Shown one piece after another: positions 52,745 to 61,415 of a stretch of DNA of 64,000 nt. Position numbers and translations under genes: made by a program. Positions within the stretch are counted from its first letter, which is position 1. Each line of letters starts with the position of its first letter. The DNA is from Martinezella hainanensis. Lineage in GTDB: Bacteria > Pseudomonadota > Alphaproteobacteria > Rhizobiales > Rhizobiaceae. The notes under the pieces are model-generated. The model made no database searches. It was not told where the DNA came from and saw only the letters and a program-made list of their open reading frames with translations. The stretch covers positions 558,001-622,000 of the forward strand of contig NZ_FMAC01000003.1 in NCBI RefSeq assembly GCF_900094555.1. The letters are read 5' to 3'.

Positions 52745-53743
52745 CTATTGTTTAGTCGAGGACGCGGCTTCGTGCTCGCCACCGGCGCTGCGGAAACGCG
52801 ATCGATAGGCTGTCGGTGACAATCCGACGCTTGCGCGAAAATGATGACGGAAGTTCGTGGCGCTTCCCAGGCCGACATGCATTGCAATGACCGAAACGGG
52901 AAGGCCTGTTTCTTCCAGAAGCTCGCGCGCTCGAGCCAGACGTTCGTTCTGAAGCCATTCTCCCGGTGCAATTCCCATCGCCTCGCGAATATGGCGATGC
53001 AGGCTTCGCACGCTTATGCAAGCTTCCTCCGCCATGCGCTGGACACTCCATTGTTGTGCGAGGTCTCCCCGGATCACATCCAGCAACGCAGATAGCCGCG
53101 TGGTACTATGTGCTGCGACCGGCCGCTCGATGAACTGCGTTTGGCCGCCTTCGCGATGGGCGGCGACGACAAGGCGCCGGGCCACGCTATTGGCAGCCTT
53201 GGCGCCAAAATCCTTGCGCACGACATGAATGCAAAGGTCGAGCCCGGCAGCACTGCCGGCCGATGTCAATATGTCGCCTTCATCGACATAGAGGGAATGC
53301 GGCTCGACATCGATGTCCGGATAGGCGGCGGCAAGCCTTCCGGCATGATGCCAGTGGGTCGTGGCGCGTCTACCGGACAACAGGCCGGTTTGAGCCAGCA
53401 CGAAGGTGCCTCCGCAGATCGACACCAGCCTGACGCCCCTGGCGTGAGCTTTCCGCAGCGCTTCTAGGAGCGGCTCGGGCACAACGACGTCTGGTCCGCG
53501 CCACCCCGGTATGACGATCGTATCTGCCTGATCGAACAGCTCAAGGCCGCCGTCCGAATTGACGGTAAGGCCGCCGGCAGCTCGAATGAGCCCGGGTTCC
53601 ACTACCGCGGTCATGCAGCGATACCAGCCCGAACCCATTTCCGGGCGCGACAATCCGAACACTTCGAAGGCGCATCCGAATTCGAACGTGCAAAGTTGGT
53701 CATAGGCGGCGATGATGACAAGCGGATTGGTGTTCTTTGGCAT
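52745..53743 (-). CDS. GlxA-family AraC-type transcriptional regulator
   Basis: A 332-residue regulator combining an N-terminal DJ-1/PfpI-like domain (LVIIAAYDQLCTFEFG, with the elbow VSICGGTFVLAQTGLL) and a C-terminal AraC helix-turn-helix pair (EEACISVRSLHRHIREAMG, IAMHVGLGSATNFRHHFRAS). Proteins of this type control amino-acid or quaternary-amine catabolism. The ATG at 53743 has AAGGA upstream. The divergent GST gene is the nearest candidate target. Confidence 0.9.
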   Translation of the reverse strand: MPKNTNPLVIIAAYDQLCTFEFGCAFEVFGLSRPEMGSGWYRCMTAVVEPGLIRAAGGLTVNSDGGLELFDQADTIVIPGWRGPDVVVPEPLLEALRKAHARGVRLVSICGGTFVLAQTGLLSGRRATTHWHHAGRLAAAYPDIDVEPHSLYVDEGDILTSAGSAAGLDLCIHVVRKDFGAKAANSVARRLVVAAHREGGQTQFIERPVAAHSTTRLSALLDVIRGDLAQQWSVQRMAEEACISVRSLHRHIREAMGIAPGEWLQNERLARARELLEETGLPVSVIAMHVGLGSATNFRHHFRASVGLSPTAYRSRFRSAGGEHEAASSTKQ

Positions 53744-53862
53744 GATCCTTGCGGTAATGGCTTTTTCGGCCACTGGCAATGGCCATCCGCCCACGACTAC
53801 TATTCCTCATCGGATCACGGCGCGGTCCTTGCGCTTGCACGAAGAAAGAGATGGTGGTGGAT

Positions 53863-54477
53863 ATGAGACTGATCGGAATGCTGGATTCGCCTTTTGTCAG
53901 GCGCGTGGCGATATCGTTACGTGCGCTCGATATAGCATTTGTGCATGAGCCGCTTTCTGTCTTCAGCGCTTTCGACGCTTTTGCCGGCATCAATCCGGTC
54001 GTGAAGGCGCCGTCGCTCGTCACGGATGATGGAACCGTTTTGATGGATTCGAGCCTGATACTTGAGCATGCCGAACGCATTGCAGCGCCCGGACGCAGCC
54101 TCATACCCCTCGATCCGCAGGCTCATTCCCGGTCTCTGCGGATCATCGGTCTTGCATTGGCGGCGTGCGAGAAGACGGTTCAGATCGTCTATGAGCATAA
54201 TCTGCGCCCCATGGAAAAGCAGCATCAGCCCTGGCTCGATCGGGTTCACGGTCAGCTTGCGGCGGCATATCGCTTGCTGGAGGCAGAGATGCCGCAGGCC
54301 GGTTCCTGGCTTTTTGGTACACGGCCGCTCCAGGCAGATATCACCAGTGCCGTCGCGCTTCGCTTCACCCGCGAGATGTTGCCTGATGTCCTCGATGTGA
54401 ATGCCTGTCCGCGCCTTCATGTGCTCTCGGCCCGCGCCGAGGAGAGGGATGAGTTTCGCGCCTTTCCTTTCAGCTGA
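53863..54477 (+). CDS. Glutathione S-transferase family protein
   Basis: A 204-residue GST: N-terminal thioredoxin fold with MRLIGMLDSPFVRRVAISL, the cis-proline in VKAPSLVTDDG and the glutathione-binding MDSSLILEHAE, followed by the helical domain with WLDRVHGQLAAAYRLLE and LQADITSAVALRF. It is divergent from the GlxA-type regulator with a 119-base gap. The substrate is unknown. Confidence 0.85.
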   Translation: MRLIGMLDSPFVRRVAISLRALDIAFVHEPLSVFSAFDAFAGINPVVKAPSLVTDDGTVLMDSSLILEHAERIAAPGRSLIPLDPQAHSRSLRIIGLALAACEKTVQIVYEHNLRPMEKQHQPWLDRVHGQLAAAYRLLEAEMPQAGSWLFGTRPLQADITSAVALRFTREMLPDVLDVNACPRLHVLSARAEERDEFRAFPFS

Positions 54478-54612
54478 GGCATGTCGCGCAAAAGCGCTGC
54501 GATCTTGCCACAGAGCGGCGCTCAATCTGGCTCCGGCTGTGTTCAGGCAGAGTTCATGCGAATCGGCGTATCTCTATCCCCGTCTAAAAGACAGGAAATG
54601 GGGGTAAGGGAA

Positions 54613-54987
54613 ATGCTTGAAGGTTTGGTACGGATTTCGCGTGTTGCCGTGGTCGGATTGGCCGCGTTGCAACTGATGACGTCTGTCGCTTCGGCGCAGT
54701 ATTACGGCGGCGATGACGGCGATGCACCGCCGCCGCCCTGGCAGCGCGACCAGGGTCGGGACTGGAGAGGTCCGCCGCGCGGCTGGGACCGTGATCGTGA
54801 CAGGGGCTGGGATCGTGATCGCGGCTGCGACAGACGCGATCTCATGCGCGCCGCGCGGGCGGAAGGCTTCCGTCGCATCGATTCTATCGACAGCAACGGC
54901 CGGCGCATCGTTGTCCGCGGCTGGAACGATGGCGGTCCAGACCGCATGGTCTTCGGCAATCGGCGCGGCTGCCCGGTTATCGACTGA
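54613..54987 (+). CDS. Secreted Asp/Arg-rich repeat protein
   Basis: A 124-residue exported protein: signal peptide ending near SVASAQ, a Pro-rich linker (DDGDAPPPPWQRDQ), then a repeat of W-D-R-D-R units (GWDRDRDRGWDRDRGCDRRD), then a conserved-looking C-terminal module ARAEGFRRIDSIDSNGRRIV ending in GNRRGCPVID with two cysteines. AAGGG lies just before the ATG at 54613; ATG 54598 is an alternative. The C-terminal module resembles other small periplasmic rhizobial proteins of unknown role. Confidence 0.65.
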   Translation: MLEGLVRISRVAVVGLAALQLMTSVASAQYYGGDDGDAPPPPWQRDQGRDWRGPPRGWDRDRDRGWDRDRGCDRRDLMRAARAEGFRRIDSIDSNGRRIVVRGWNDGGPDRMVFGNRRGCPVID

Positions 54988-55006
54988 CGCTCAAAATAGA
55001 GCACAA

Positions 55007-55035
55007 GCGGAAGCCGAGTGTGGATCGGCCTCCGC
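55007..55035 (+). terminator. Hairpin after the Asp/Arg-rich protein gene
   Basis: GCGGA-A-GCCGA (55007-55017) pairs with TCGGC-C-TCCGC (55025-55035) with one mismatch, 20 bases after the stop. There is no T-run. Confidence 0.45.
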
Positions 55036-55124
55036 CTACATCACGGCAGCGCATGCTTTCGACTGGCTGAAAGCTATGCGTTTGCCGCGACCTTCGAATT
55101 TTGCGATAGTTTTGTCGCGCGCTT

Positions 55125-55562
55125 TTAAGCGGCGGCGAATTTCTTCTTTGCAGCCGTGACGCTGCTGACTTGCTCAGATGTGGCGGATATTTTGGTGTCG
55201 GCGCTCTGCTGCTTGACCAGAAACTGCCAACATATGCCCCACGGATCTCTCACAAGGCCACGATCGTCTGGACGGCTTTTCCCTAGCGCATAACGCAAAC
55301 GGTCCGCCTCGTCCTGTGACGCACACTCGACGGTGATGGAAGAACTATGCTCTGAGCGGTCGAATGGCCCTGCCTCGAAACCCATATAGGCGCGATTTCC
55401 AAGTGTGAAACCTGCAAACTTTACGCTGCCGGCTGGTCCATTCAGATTGTCGGTGAGAATATTTGAGACCCATCCTGCTGCCGAACCCGGGATAAGCGAC
55501 GTGTAAAGTTCTATCGCTGTTTCCATGTCATGCTGAAACCAGAGATGTTGCCTGATCTTCAT
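55125..55562 (-). CDS. VOC/PhnB-like superfamily protein
   Basis: A 145-residue single-domain protein of the glyoxalase/PhnB-like fold. Family features are HLWFQHDMETAIELYTSLIP, FAGFTLGNRAYMGFEAGP, SSSITVECASQDEADRL and GLVRDPWGICWQFLV. Relatives are often misnamed 3-demethylubiquinone methyltransferase, but no methyltransferase motif is present. Function is unknown. The Lys/Ala-rich C-terminal tail is extra. Confidence 0.8.
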   Translation of the reverse strand: MKIRQHLWFQHDMETAIELYTSLIPGSAAGWVSNILTDNLNGPAGSVKFAGFTLGNRAYMGFEAGPFDRSEHSSSITVECASQDEADRLRYALGKSRPDDRGLVRDPWGICWQFLVKQQSADTKISATSEQVSSVTAAKKKFAAA

Positions 55563-55757
55563 CGTGACCCGCTTTCTACAAATCTTGCCTAGATGGGGCA
55601 GGGCATGAAGGAAGCATGCTGACTGCTTGTCGAGTAAAATTCATGCCGCCGGTGAACCGCCTTCTTGTTGTTGTTAGCGGTGTCACCGACGGCATGCTGA
55701 AGAGCTGCTTCCAACCGTTCGTGCTCACCCCTGCGGAGCGCGGACGGACGCGGAATA

Positions 55758-55979
55758 CTATTTCTCAGCAACTCTACCAGCGAGAGCCATCACATAGTCA
55801 TCGGCAATATCGGCCAAGGTCAAAGCGACTTCCGGCTCGTTCCAACCTGCGGTAAGCGCCATTTGAACGAAGTCGCGGAAGGCCACTTCAAGAACCTCTT
55901 CGCGCTCGACCGCGCGGTATGAGTCATTGACGGGATGCTGAGGCTTGCTGATCTCTATTGTCTGGCGAGTAGATACCAT
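55758..55979 (-). CDS. Small conserved-looking hypothetical protein
   Basis: A 73-residue acidic, helical protein (EVLEVAFRDFVQMALTAGWN, EVALTLADIADDYVMALAGR) with AGGGAA before its ATG. The amphipathic-helix pattern and ribosome site support a real gene. No family was recognised. In 55980-56247 upstream no further gene was seen. Confidence 0.55.
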   Translation of the reverse strand: MVSTRQTIEISKPQHPVNDSYRAVEREEVLEVAFRDFVQMALTAGWNEPEVALTLADIADDYVMALAGRVAEK

Positions 55980-56247
55980 TGCTGTTTTTCCCTAAGACTT
56001 GCTCCGGTGGACGCAGGGTACATTTACCAAACACCAGAGCTTTGGTGCCCAAACGACTATTATGCTTCTTTTTTAATGGGTTACGCACCATATGTCGTTA
56101 GCCGTACATCCTGAAACTTGCAGCAGCGTCCATTTTCGCGATTGCTGAAGTGCGGTTTTGGGGCTGATGCGGGGATTGGCGGCAAGACGCGCTCCGCCTG
56201 CGCGCGCCCTCCGCTCCCGCGCATGCCTCGAAGCGTCAATTCGCTGT

Positions 56248-57435
56248 CTAGTGATAATAGCCGAGGGTTTTCAGCCATTCATCGAAGGAGTGACTGCTGT
56301 CGGACGATGCCGGCGAGACGATCTGCCCTAGATAGCGGGGTATGGTGAGGTTTCTGGCTTCACGGGGACTGTACCCGAATTCCTTGCCGAAGGCCCGGCT
56401 GAAGTGCGCAGCCGAGGAAAAGCCGACGGCAAAGGCGATATCGACGATCTGCTCCCGATTGGCGGGATCGCTGAGGGCGGCATGAGCAGACAGGAGACGA
56501 CGGCGCTGAATATAGTGATGCACGCCACCATATTGTTCGAATATCTGATAGAGCCTGGTGCGGGATATGCCGAGCTCGCGACATATGTGCTCGACCGTCA
56601 GGTCGCCTGACGTGAGGTTGCCTTCCACGAACCGCCGCACGCGCTCCGTCACGGCGAGGGTGCTGTGTTGCTCCATGCCGGTCGATTGCGCCGCCGAAGT
56701 CGAAACGGAAGCCACAATCATATTGCGCACCGTCTGGACAACGTGCGGCAGATCGGTCGCTGCAAAGCGTGGAAGATTGTTTTCGACACTATCGAGGAAT
56801 TCGATCAACATGTTGGTGAACACGCCGGAGAGGGCGATATTGTTCTCGATCTCCACCGGTGTCGGAACGTCGAACAGCAATGCCCTCGGCAGAAAGAGCG
56901 AGAGGGCCGTTGCCTCGGTCGAGCGCCCTCGAAATGGCTGTCCCAGCGATCGCAGTTCCACCTTGCCGGGCTTGCCTTCCAAAACACGGCCATCGACCTC
57001 TGTCCAGGTCCGGCCGTTGCTCAGCAAGGAAATGTGCCAGTGATCGATGTGGTTGGTTTTCGCCTTCGCTTGCGAGCGCATATAGCTGTGGGGCGGCGTA
57101 TCTTGCTGAACGATGAGCATGCCGCCAAGATTCCACGCGATATGGTCGGCCGGAAAGCCGGCTTCCGGCGAGACATTGTCCGGCAGTCGCACGTCGGCCA
57201 CGGGAGCAACATAGGCTTGCCAGGCGGCAAATTGCGCAGCCGGCTCGATGTCACGTGTCGAGAATTTCAACGGCTGCAAGGCCGGCGGTGGTAGGGCTTC
57301 CTCCGTCGCTGCCGTCTCCGGTCGCGGAAAACGCCGCCGCTCTGACTGCAAAGACTTTCTGTCCTTGCGCCTTGGCTGATCCTCCGCCTCGTCTGACGCA
57401 GATTCGGATCGTTCTTCGCGCCGAAAATCAGACAA
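56248..57435 (-). CDS. AraC-family transcriptional regulator
   Basis: A 395-residue regulator with an N-terminal AraC-binding-like domain (FSTRDIEPAAQFAAWQAYVA and following) and a C-terminal helix-turn-helix pair: LTVEHICRELGISRTRLYQI and IVDIAFAVGFSSAAHFSRAF, ending in GYSPREAR. The start is a TTG at 57435 behind a strong GAGGAGG; the first 45 residues are a charged, likely flexible extension. It is divergent from the dipeptidase gene. The inducer is unknown. Confidence 0.85.
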   Translation of the reverse strand: MSDFRREERSESASDEAEDQPRRKDRKSLQSERRRFPRPETAATEEALPPPALQPLKFSTRDIEPAAQFAAWQAYVAPVADVRLPDNVSPEAGFPADHIAWNLGGMLIVQQDTPPHSYMRSQAKAKTNHIDHWHISLLSNGRTWTEVDGRVLEGKPGKVELRSLGQPFRGRSTEATALSLFLPRALLFDVPTPVEIENNIALSGVFTNMLIEFLDSVENNLPRFAATDLPHVVQTVRNMIVASVSTSAAQSTGMEQHSTLAVTERVRRFVEGNLTSGDLTVEHICRELGISRTRLYQIFEQYGGVHHYIQRRRLLSAHAALSDPANREQIVDIAFAVGFSSAAHFSRAFGKEFGYSPREARNLTIPRYLGQIVSPASSDSSHSFDEWLKTLGYYH

Positions 57436-58006
57436 TCCGTCCTCCTCGAATACGGCCAGGACAGAACATGAGCGCCGCCATCAACTCTTTATCCATCATT
57501 CAAGCAGGCGGCTGTCTCCGCTTCGAGCCGCCTTCTTCAACGAGCCGATATGCTGCTGTAATTCCTGCCGTATTCCTAGCTCTTTCACCATATCAAGACT
57601 TTCATTTGCTGCGCCTTTTCGAAAAGGCAAGTCTTGCGGGTCGCCAAACCTATATTCCCGCTGCAATTGTCGCAAAATATGGCCGCTGTCCGAACCGATC
57701 TGTCTCCTGCCGGTACATTTTCCAAGTCAAACGCTGCATAGGGGTCGGCATCCTCTGTGCAAGCACATCCAGGTGCAAACGAAAATTTGCTCCATACAGG
57801 TGCTTTGCAAAATCGTTCCGAAACTATTCCGCTTTTGCCTCATCCTGCTTGGCACCGCTCGGTTACTATCGTATTTCCCGAAGGCTTTGACGGGGATGCC
57901 TTGCGAACGACCAATTCCGTTTTCACAGCCCCTATGCGTAGTTTGCAGTTGCCCATCCTGCCAAGCTTGCCTAGGCAGATATCAACTGCAATTTTTGGAA
58001 TGAGAC
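57436..58006. other. Intergenic region, no gene recognised
   Basis: About 570 bases between the AraC regulator and the dipeptidase gene. A plus-strand frame from ATG 57471 to 57890 would give 139 residues, but it is Cys/Arg/Ser-rich with no helix or domain pattern and is not called. Promoters for both neighbours must lie here; no operator was recognised. Confidence 0.45.
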
Positions 58007-59044
58007 ATGACCGAATCCTCGATAATCCCCGTCTTCGATGGCCATAATGACGTGCTGCTTCGGCTGCGCCGCGGTGGCTTGAATTCCGTCAACGCTTTCC
58101 TGAATGGCGAAGCTGCCGGGCATATCGATCTGCCTCGCGCTCGCCGTGGTGGCCTCGCGGGTGGCCTTTGCGCCATATTCATTCCGTCGCCGGATCAGCC
58201 GAAGGCTGAAAATGCCGATTTCGCGACACCTGCCCAGCCCGACGCACTGAACGAAACTCTGGCGATGGCGCGGCTTCTGCTTGCGATCGAAGCACGCTCC
58301 GAGGGAGCTGTGAAGGTCTGCCGCTCGGCCGCTGATATCAAGGGTTCGATTGCCGAAGGCCAGTTCGCCGCGGTGTTCCACATCGAAGGTGCGGAAGCGG
58401 TCGCGGCCGATCTCGATGCGCTTTACGTCCTGCATCAGGCCGGCCTGCGGACGCTTGGACCTGTCTGGAGCCGCCCCAATGTCTTTGCTTATGGTGTGCC
58501 TTTCCGTTTCCCTTCGACGCCGGATATCGGCCCCGGGCTCACCGATGCGGGCAAGGATCTGATCCGTGCCTGCAACGAGCTCAGGATTATGATCGATCTC
58601 TCGCACATGAACGAGCAGGGATTCTGGGATATCGCCAAACTCTCGAATGCGCCGCTGGTAGCCTCGCATTCGAATGCGCATGCCATCAGCCCGCATAGCC
58701 GCAATCTGACCGACAAGCAGCTCGACGCGATCCGCGATACCGGCGGGTTGGTCGGGATCAATTTCGGCGTGCTCTTCCTGCGTGACGACGGCGTGAGGAA
58801 CACGGATACGCCGCTCGACATTCTTGTTCGCCACGTCGCTTATATTGCCGAGCGCATCGGCATCGAGCATGTCGCGCTCGGTTCCGATTTCGACGGTACG
58901 ACCATTCCGGCGGCGCTCGGCGATGCAAGCGGCCTGCCGAAGCTGATCGACGCCCTGCGTGTGCATGGGTTCGACGATCAGTCGCTTGCCAAGATCGCCC
59001 ATCAGAACTGGATCCGGGTCCTCGAACAGACATGGGGCGGCTGA
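58007..59044 (+). CDS. Membrane dipeptidase (peptidase M19)
   Basis: A 345-residue zinc dipeptidase of the renal-dipeptidase family. Metal ligands are in FDGHNDVLLRL (H13, D15), FHIEGAEA (Glu), IDLSHMNEQGFWDI (His) and VASHSNAHAI (His), with GSDFDGTTIP near the C-terminus. Bacterial members hydrolyse dipeptides, including D-amino-acid-containing ones. No signal peptide is present, so it is cytoplasmic. Neighbouring catabolic genes do not specify its substrate. Confidence 0.92.
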   Translation: MTESSIIPVFDGHNDVLLRLRRGGLNSVNAFLNGEAAGHIDLPRARRGGLAGGLCAIFIPSPDQPKAENADFATPAQPDALNETLAMARLLLAIEARSEGAVKVCRSAADIKGSIAEGQFAAVFHIEGAEAVAADLDALYVLHQAGLRTLGPVWSRPNVFAYGVPFRFPSTPDIGPGLTDAGKDLIRACNELRIMIDLSHMNEQGFWDIAKLSNAPLVASHSNAHAISPHSRNLTDKQLDAIRDTGGLVGINFGVLFLRDDGVRNTDTPLDILVRHVAYIAERIGIEHVALGSDFDGTTIPAALGDASGLPKLIDALRVHGFDDQSLAKIAHQNWIRVLEQTWGG

Positions 59045-59084
59045 GACGCCCTTTCGTGCCTGTCCGGGCAGGCGGCCCGCTCGA

Positions 59085-60452
59085 CTATCGCTCGATGAGG
59101 TTGATCGACAGCGGATGCATGGGCCGCAACGTGACCTTCATGACCGGCTTGGGCGAAGGCTCGTTCGAGCCGGCTACGCGGAATTTCTGCAGGAGCACGG
59201 CGAGGATTGCGACGGCCTCGATCATCGCAAAGCCATTGCCGATGCAGACGCGCGGACCGGCGCCGAAGGGCATGAAGGCGTAGCGATGGCGGTTTCTTGC
59301 CACCTCCGGCTCAAAGCGGTCGGGATCGAAAACCTGCGGATCTTCCCAAAGGTCTGCATGATGGTGCACTGCGTAGATTGGCACATAGATAATGGTGCCG
59401 GCCGGGATCGTATGTGCACCGATGGTAAATTCGCTGGTTACCGCGCGCGAAACGATTGGCGCCGGCGGATAAAGCCGCATGGCTTCGGAGAAGACCTGTC
59501 GGGCATAGGTGAGCTTGCCGAGATGTTCGGCCGTCAGCGGGCCGCCCTCGGTCACGGTGGCGATCTCTTCGAAGAGCCTCGCCTGGCAGTCCGGATGGCG
59601 GGCAAGAAGATGAAAGGTCCAGGCAAGACCGAGCGCCGTCGTCTCATGTCCGGCGGTAATGAAGGTCATCAGATTGTCGATCACCTCTTCGTCCGTCATC
59701 ATGCGGCCGGTTTCGGGATCGGCCGCGTCGAGCAGCATGGACACGAGATCGCTGCGCTCCTTGCCGCTGCGTCGTCGTTCGGCAATCACCGCGCCAAGGG
59801 TAGTTCGCAAGAAGGCGACGGCTGATCGCGCCTTTTCCTTGCCGGGATGTGGCATCCAGTCGGGCAGGCCAAGCAGGCCGAACGCGAATTTCCAGCCTGT
59901 CGGCTTGAGGTAGTTGGTAATATTGCACTCGACCTTGTCGACATCGATGCCATCGCCGCCCGACATCATCGTATCGACGATAATATCGAAGGTGGTGCGC
60001 ATCATTTCCTGACACAGGTCGATGGAGCTGTTCTTGTAGGTGAGCCAGAGGTCGCGCCTGCGGCTTGCGGCCGCGATCATGGCTGGCTGCAATTCCAGCA
60101 ATTTCTCGTGACGAAAGGCGCCGGCCACCGATTGACGCTGCCATTTCCAATGGGCGCCATCGGAGGTGAGAATGCCGTTGCCGAGAGCTGGTCCCAACAC
60201 GCGACGCACGTCCTCGCCTTTGCCGAGCGAATCGGAATTGCGCACCAGCGTCTGATAGATGAGTTCTGGATCCGTGAGATAGATCCGCAGCTTGCCGCCC
60301 AATTGAGTAAAGACCATGGGCTCGATGAAGACTTCCGGCGGCAGCGCATCAAGTGGATTGCGGATCAGCGAAAGCAGGACATGTGGCATGGAGCGCGGAG
60401 TAAGGGGAAATGTCATCTCTGAAAGATCGGCGGCGTTCACGCTTGCATTCAT
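59085..60452 (-). CDS. Cytochrome P450
   Basis: A 455-residue soluble P450: I-helix oxygen motif FITAGHETTALGL, K-helix EAMRLYPPAP (ExxR), PERF-type FDPDRFEPE and the haem-binding loop FGAGPRVCIGNGFAM. It resembles CYP102/CYP4-like bacterial fatty-acid or terpene hydroxylases; no ferredoxin or reductase gene is adjacent. AAGGAG precedes the ATG. The divergent TetR gene shares its promoter region with two operator-like palindromes. Confidence 0.92.
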   Translation of the reverse strand: MNASVNAADLSEMTFPLTPRSMPHVLLSLIRNPLDALPPEVFIEPMVFTQLGGKLRIYLTDPELIYQTLVRNSDSLGKGEDVRRVLGPALGNGILTSDGAHWKWQRQSVAGAFRHEKLLELQPAMIAAASRRRDLWLTYKNSSIDLCQEMMRTTFDIIVDTMMSGGDGIDVDKVECNITNYLKPTGWKFAFGLLGLPDWMPHPGKEKARSAVAFLRTTLGAVIAERRRSGKERSDLVSMLLDAADPETGRMMTDEEVIDNLMTFITAGHETTALGLAWTFHLLARHPDCQARLFEEIATVTEGGPLTAEHLGKLTYARQVFSEAMRLYPPAPIVSRAVTSEFTIGAHTIPAGTIIYVPIYAVHHHADLWEDPQVFDPDRFEPEVARNRHRYAFMPFGAGPRVCIGNGFAMIEAVAILAVLLQKFRVAGSNEPSPKPVMKVTLRPMHPLSINLIER

Positions 60453-60498
60453 CCTTCTATCTCCTTGTTCGCCCCGGCGGATGCCTGTAGATCAGGAT

Positions 60499-60514
60499 TA
60501 AGGTATTTGCCTTA
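60499..60514. promoter_or_regulatory. TetR operator candidate, site 1
   Basis: TAAGGTATTTGCCTTA is a palindrome with TAAGG/CCTTA arms, located 47 bases upstream of the P450 start and 45 bases upstream of the TetR gene start. Its partner site lies 23 bases away, centre to centre. Confidence 0.65.
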
Positions 60515-60521
60515 GAGAGAA

Positions 60522-60537
60522 TAAGGTGGATACCTTA
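60522..60537. promoter_or_regulatory. TetR operator candidate, site 2
   Basis: TAAGGTGGATACCTTA is a palindrome with TAAGGT/ACCTTA arms. It lies 21 bases before the TetR start codon. The shared arm sequence with site 1 argues for binding by the same dimeric regulator. Confidence 0.7.
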
Positions 60538-60558
60538 GGGCTTCAAGGGGGGATCAAA

Positions 60559-61230
60559 ATGGCGCCCAAGAAAAACAAGAGCGTGGACGCCACAGCGCGA
60601 CCCGACACACGTGAGCGGATTCTTATCTCGACTTTGTCTCTCTTCAATCAGAGGGGGCCGGAAGCGGTGACCACGGCCGAGATCGCCAAATCCGTGCACA
60701 TCAATCAGGGCAACCTCTATTATCATTTCCGCACCAAGGAATCGCTTGTGCTAGCCCTGTTTTCCCGCTTCGAAGCGGACGCCTTGGCGCTGGTCGGGCA
60801 GGCCGATGCCGTTCAGGGAACGGACTCTAAGGCCTATGCCGGCTTTCTGCGTAAGTGGTTCTCGCTCATTTGGACCCATCGCTTCCTATTTCGTGACATT
60901 CCACGCCTTTTGGCGATTGCCCCCGGCTTGAAAGCGCCGATCCTGATGGTCAGCTCCGGCATGCGCCTCTCCGTCGATGTCATTTTTCAGCGGATGGAAG
61001 ATGCGGGCCTGATCAGCGTCGCCTTGAGCGACCGCAAGCCGCTGATGACCAATATGTGGATCGTGTCGACCTATTGGGCCGTCTATCTCGGTCTTCAGGA
61101 AGGAGTCAGCGATCTTGCACCCCAACATGTGCATTGGGGACTCGGCCAGGTCGCGAGCCTGTTGCGCCCCTATCTTTCGCCGCAGGCACGAGCGGATCTG
61201 GAAGAGATGCTCGCGGAGCCCTTCGCGTAA
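60559..61230 (+). CDS. TetR-family transcriptional regulator
   Basis: A 223-residue TetR protein: helix-turn-helix VTTAEIAKSVHINQGNLYYH then FRTKESLVLALF, followed by an all-helical ligand domain. The ATG at 60559 has AAGGGGGG upstream; a GTG at 60526 is in frame but lies inside operator site 2 and is rejected. It probably represses itself and the divergent P450. The effector may be the P450 substrate. Confidence 0.9.
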   Translation: MAPKKNKSVDATARPDTRERILISTLSLFNQRGPEAVTTAEIAKSVHINQGNLYYHFRTKESLVLALFSRFEADALALVGQADAVQGTDSKAYAGFLRKWFSLIWTHRFLFRDIPRLLAIAPGLKAPILMVSSGMRLSVDVIFQRMEDAGLISVALSDRKPLMTNMWIVSTYWAVYLGLQEGVSDLAPQHVHWGLGQVASLLRPYLSPQARADLEEMLAEPFA

Positions 61231-61415
61231 GGCCTTTCTGCTGGGTAAGTCCTTGCCGCCAATCCTTGGGCAAACGAACAAAGAATCTCCGAAGCCAGCC
61301 AAAATCGGATGATTTAATCTACTAAAAACATAGGGTTTATATCTAATAATTGCATGCGTCGCAGGGTCACTGTTCCGTCAGACGACGCTTGTGATGGATC
61401 GTGAGGATCGCGACG

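Noticed and set aside
57471..57890. Plus-strand ORF of 139 codons between the AraC and dipeptidase genes
   Set aside because: Cys/Ser/Arg-rich with no hydrophobic core pattern, only a weak ribosome site, and no recognisable family.
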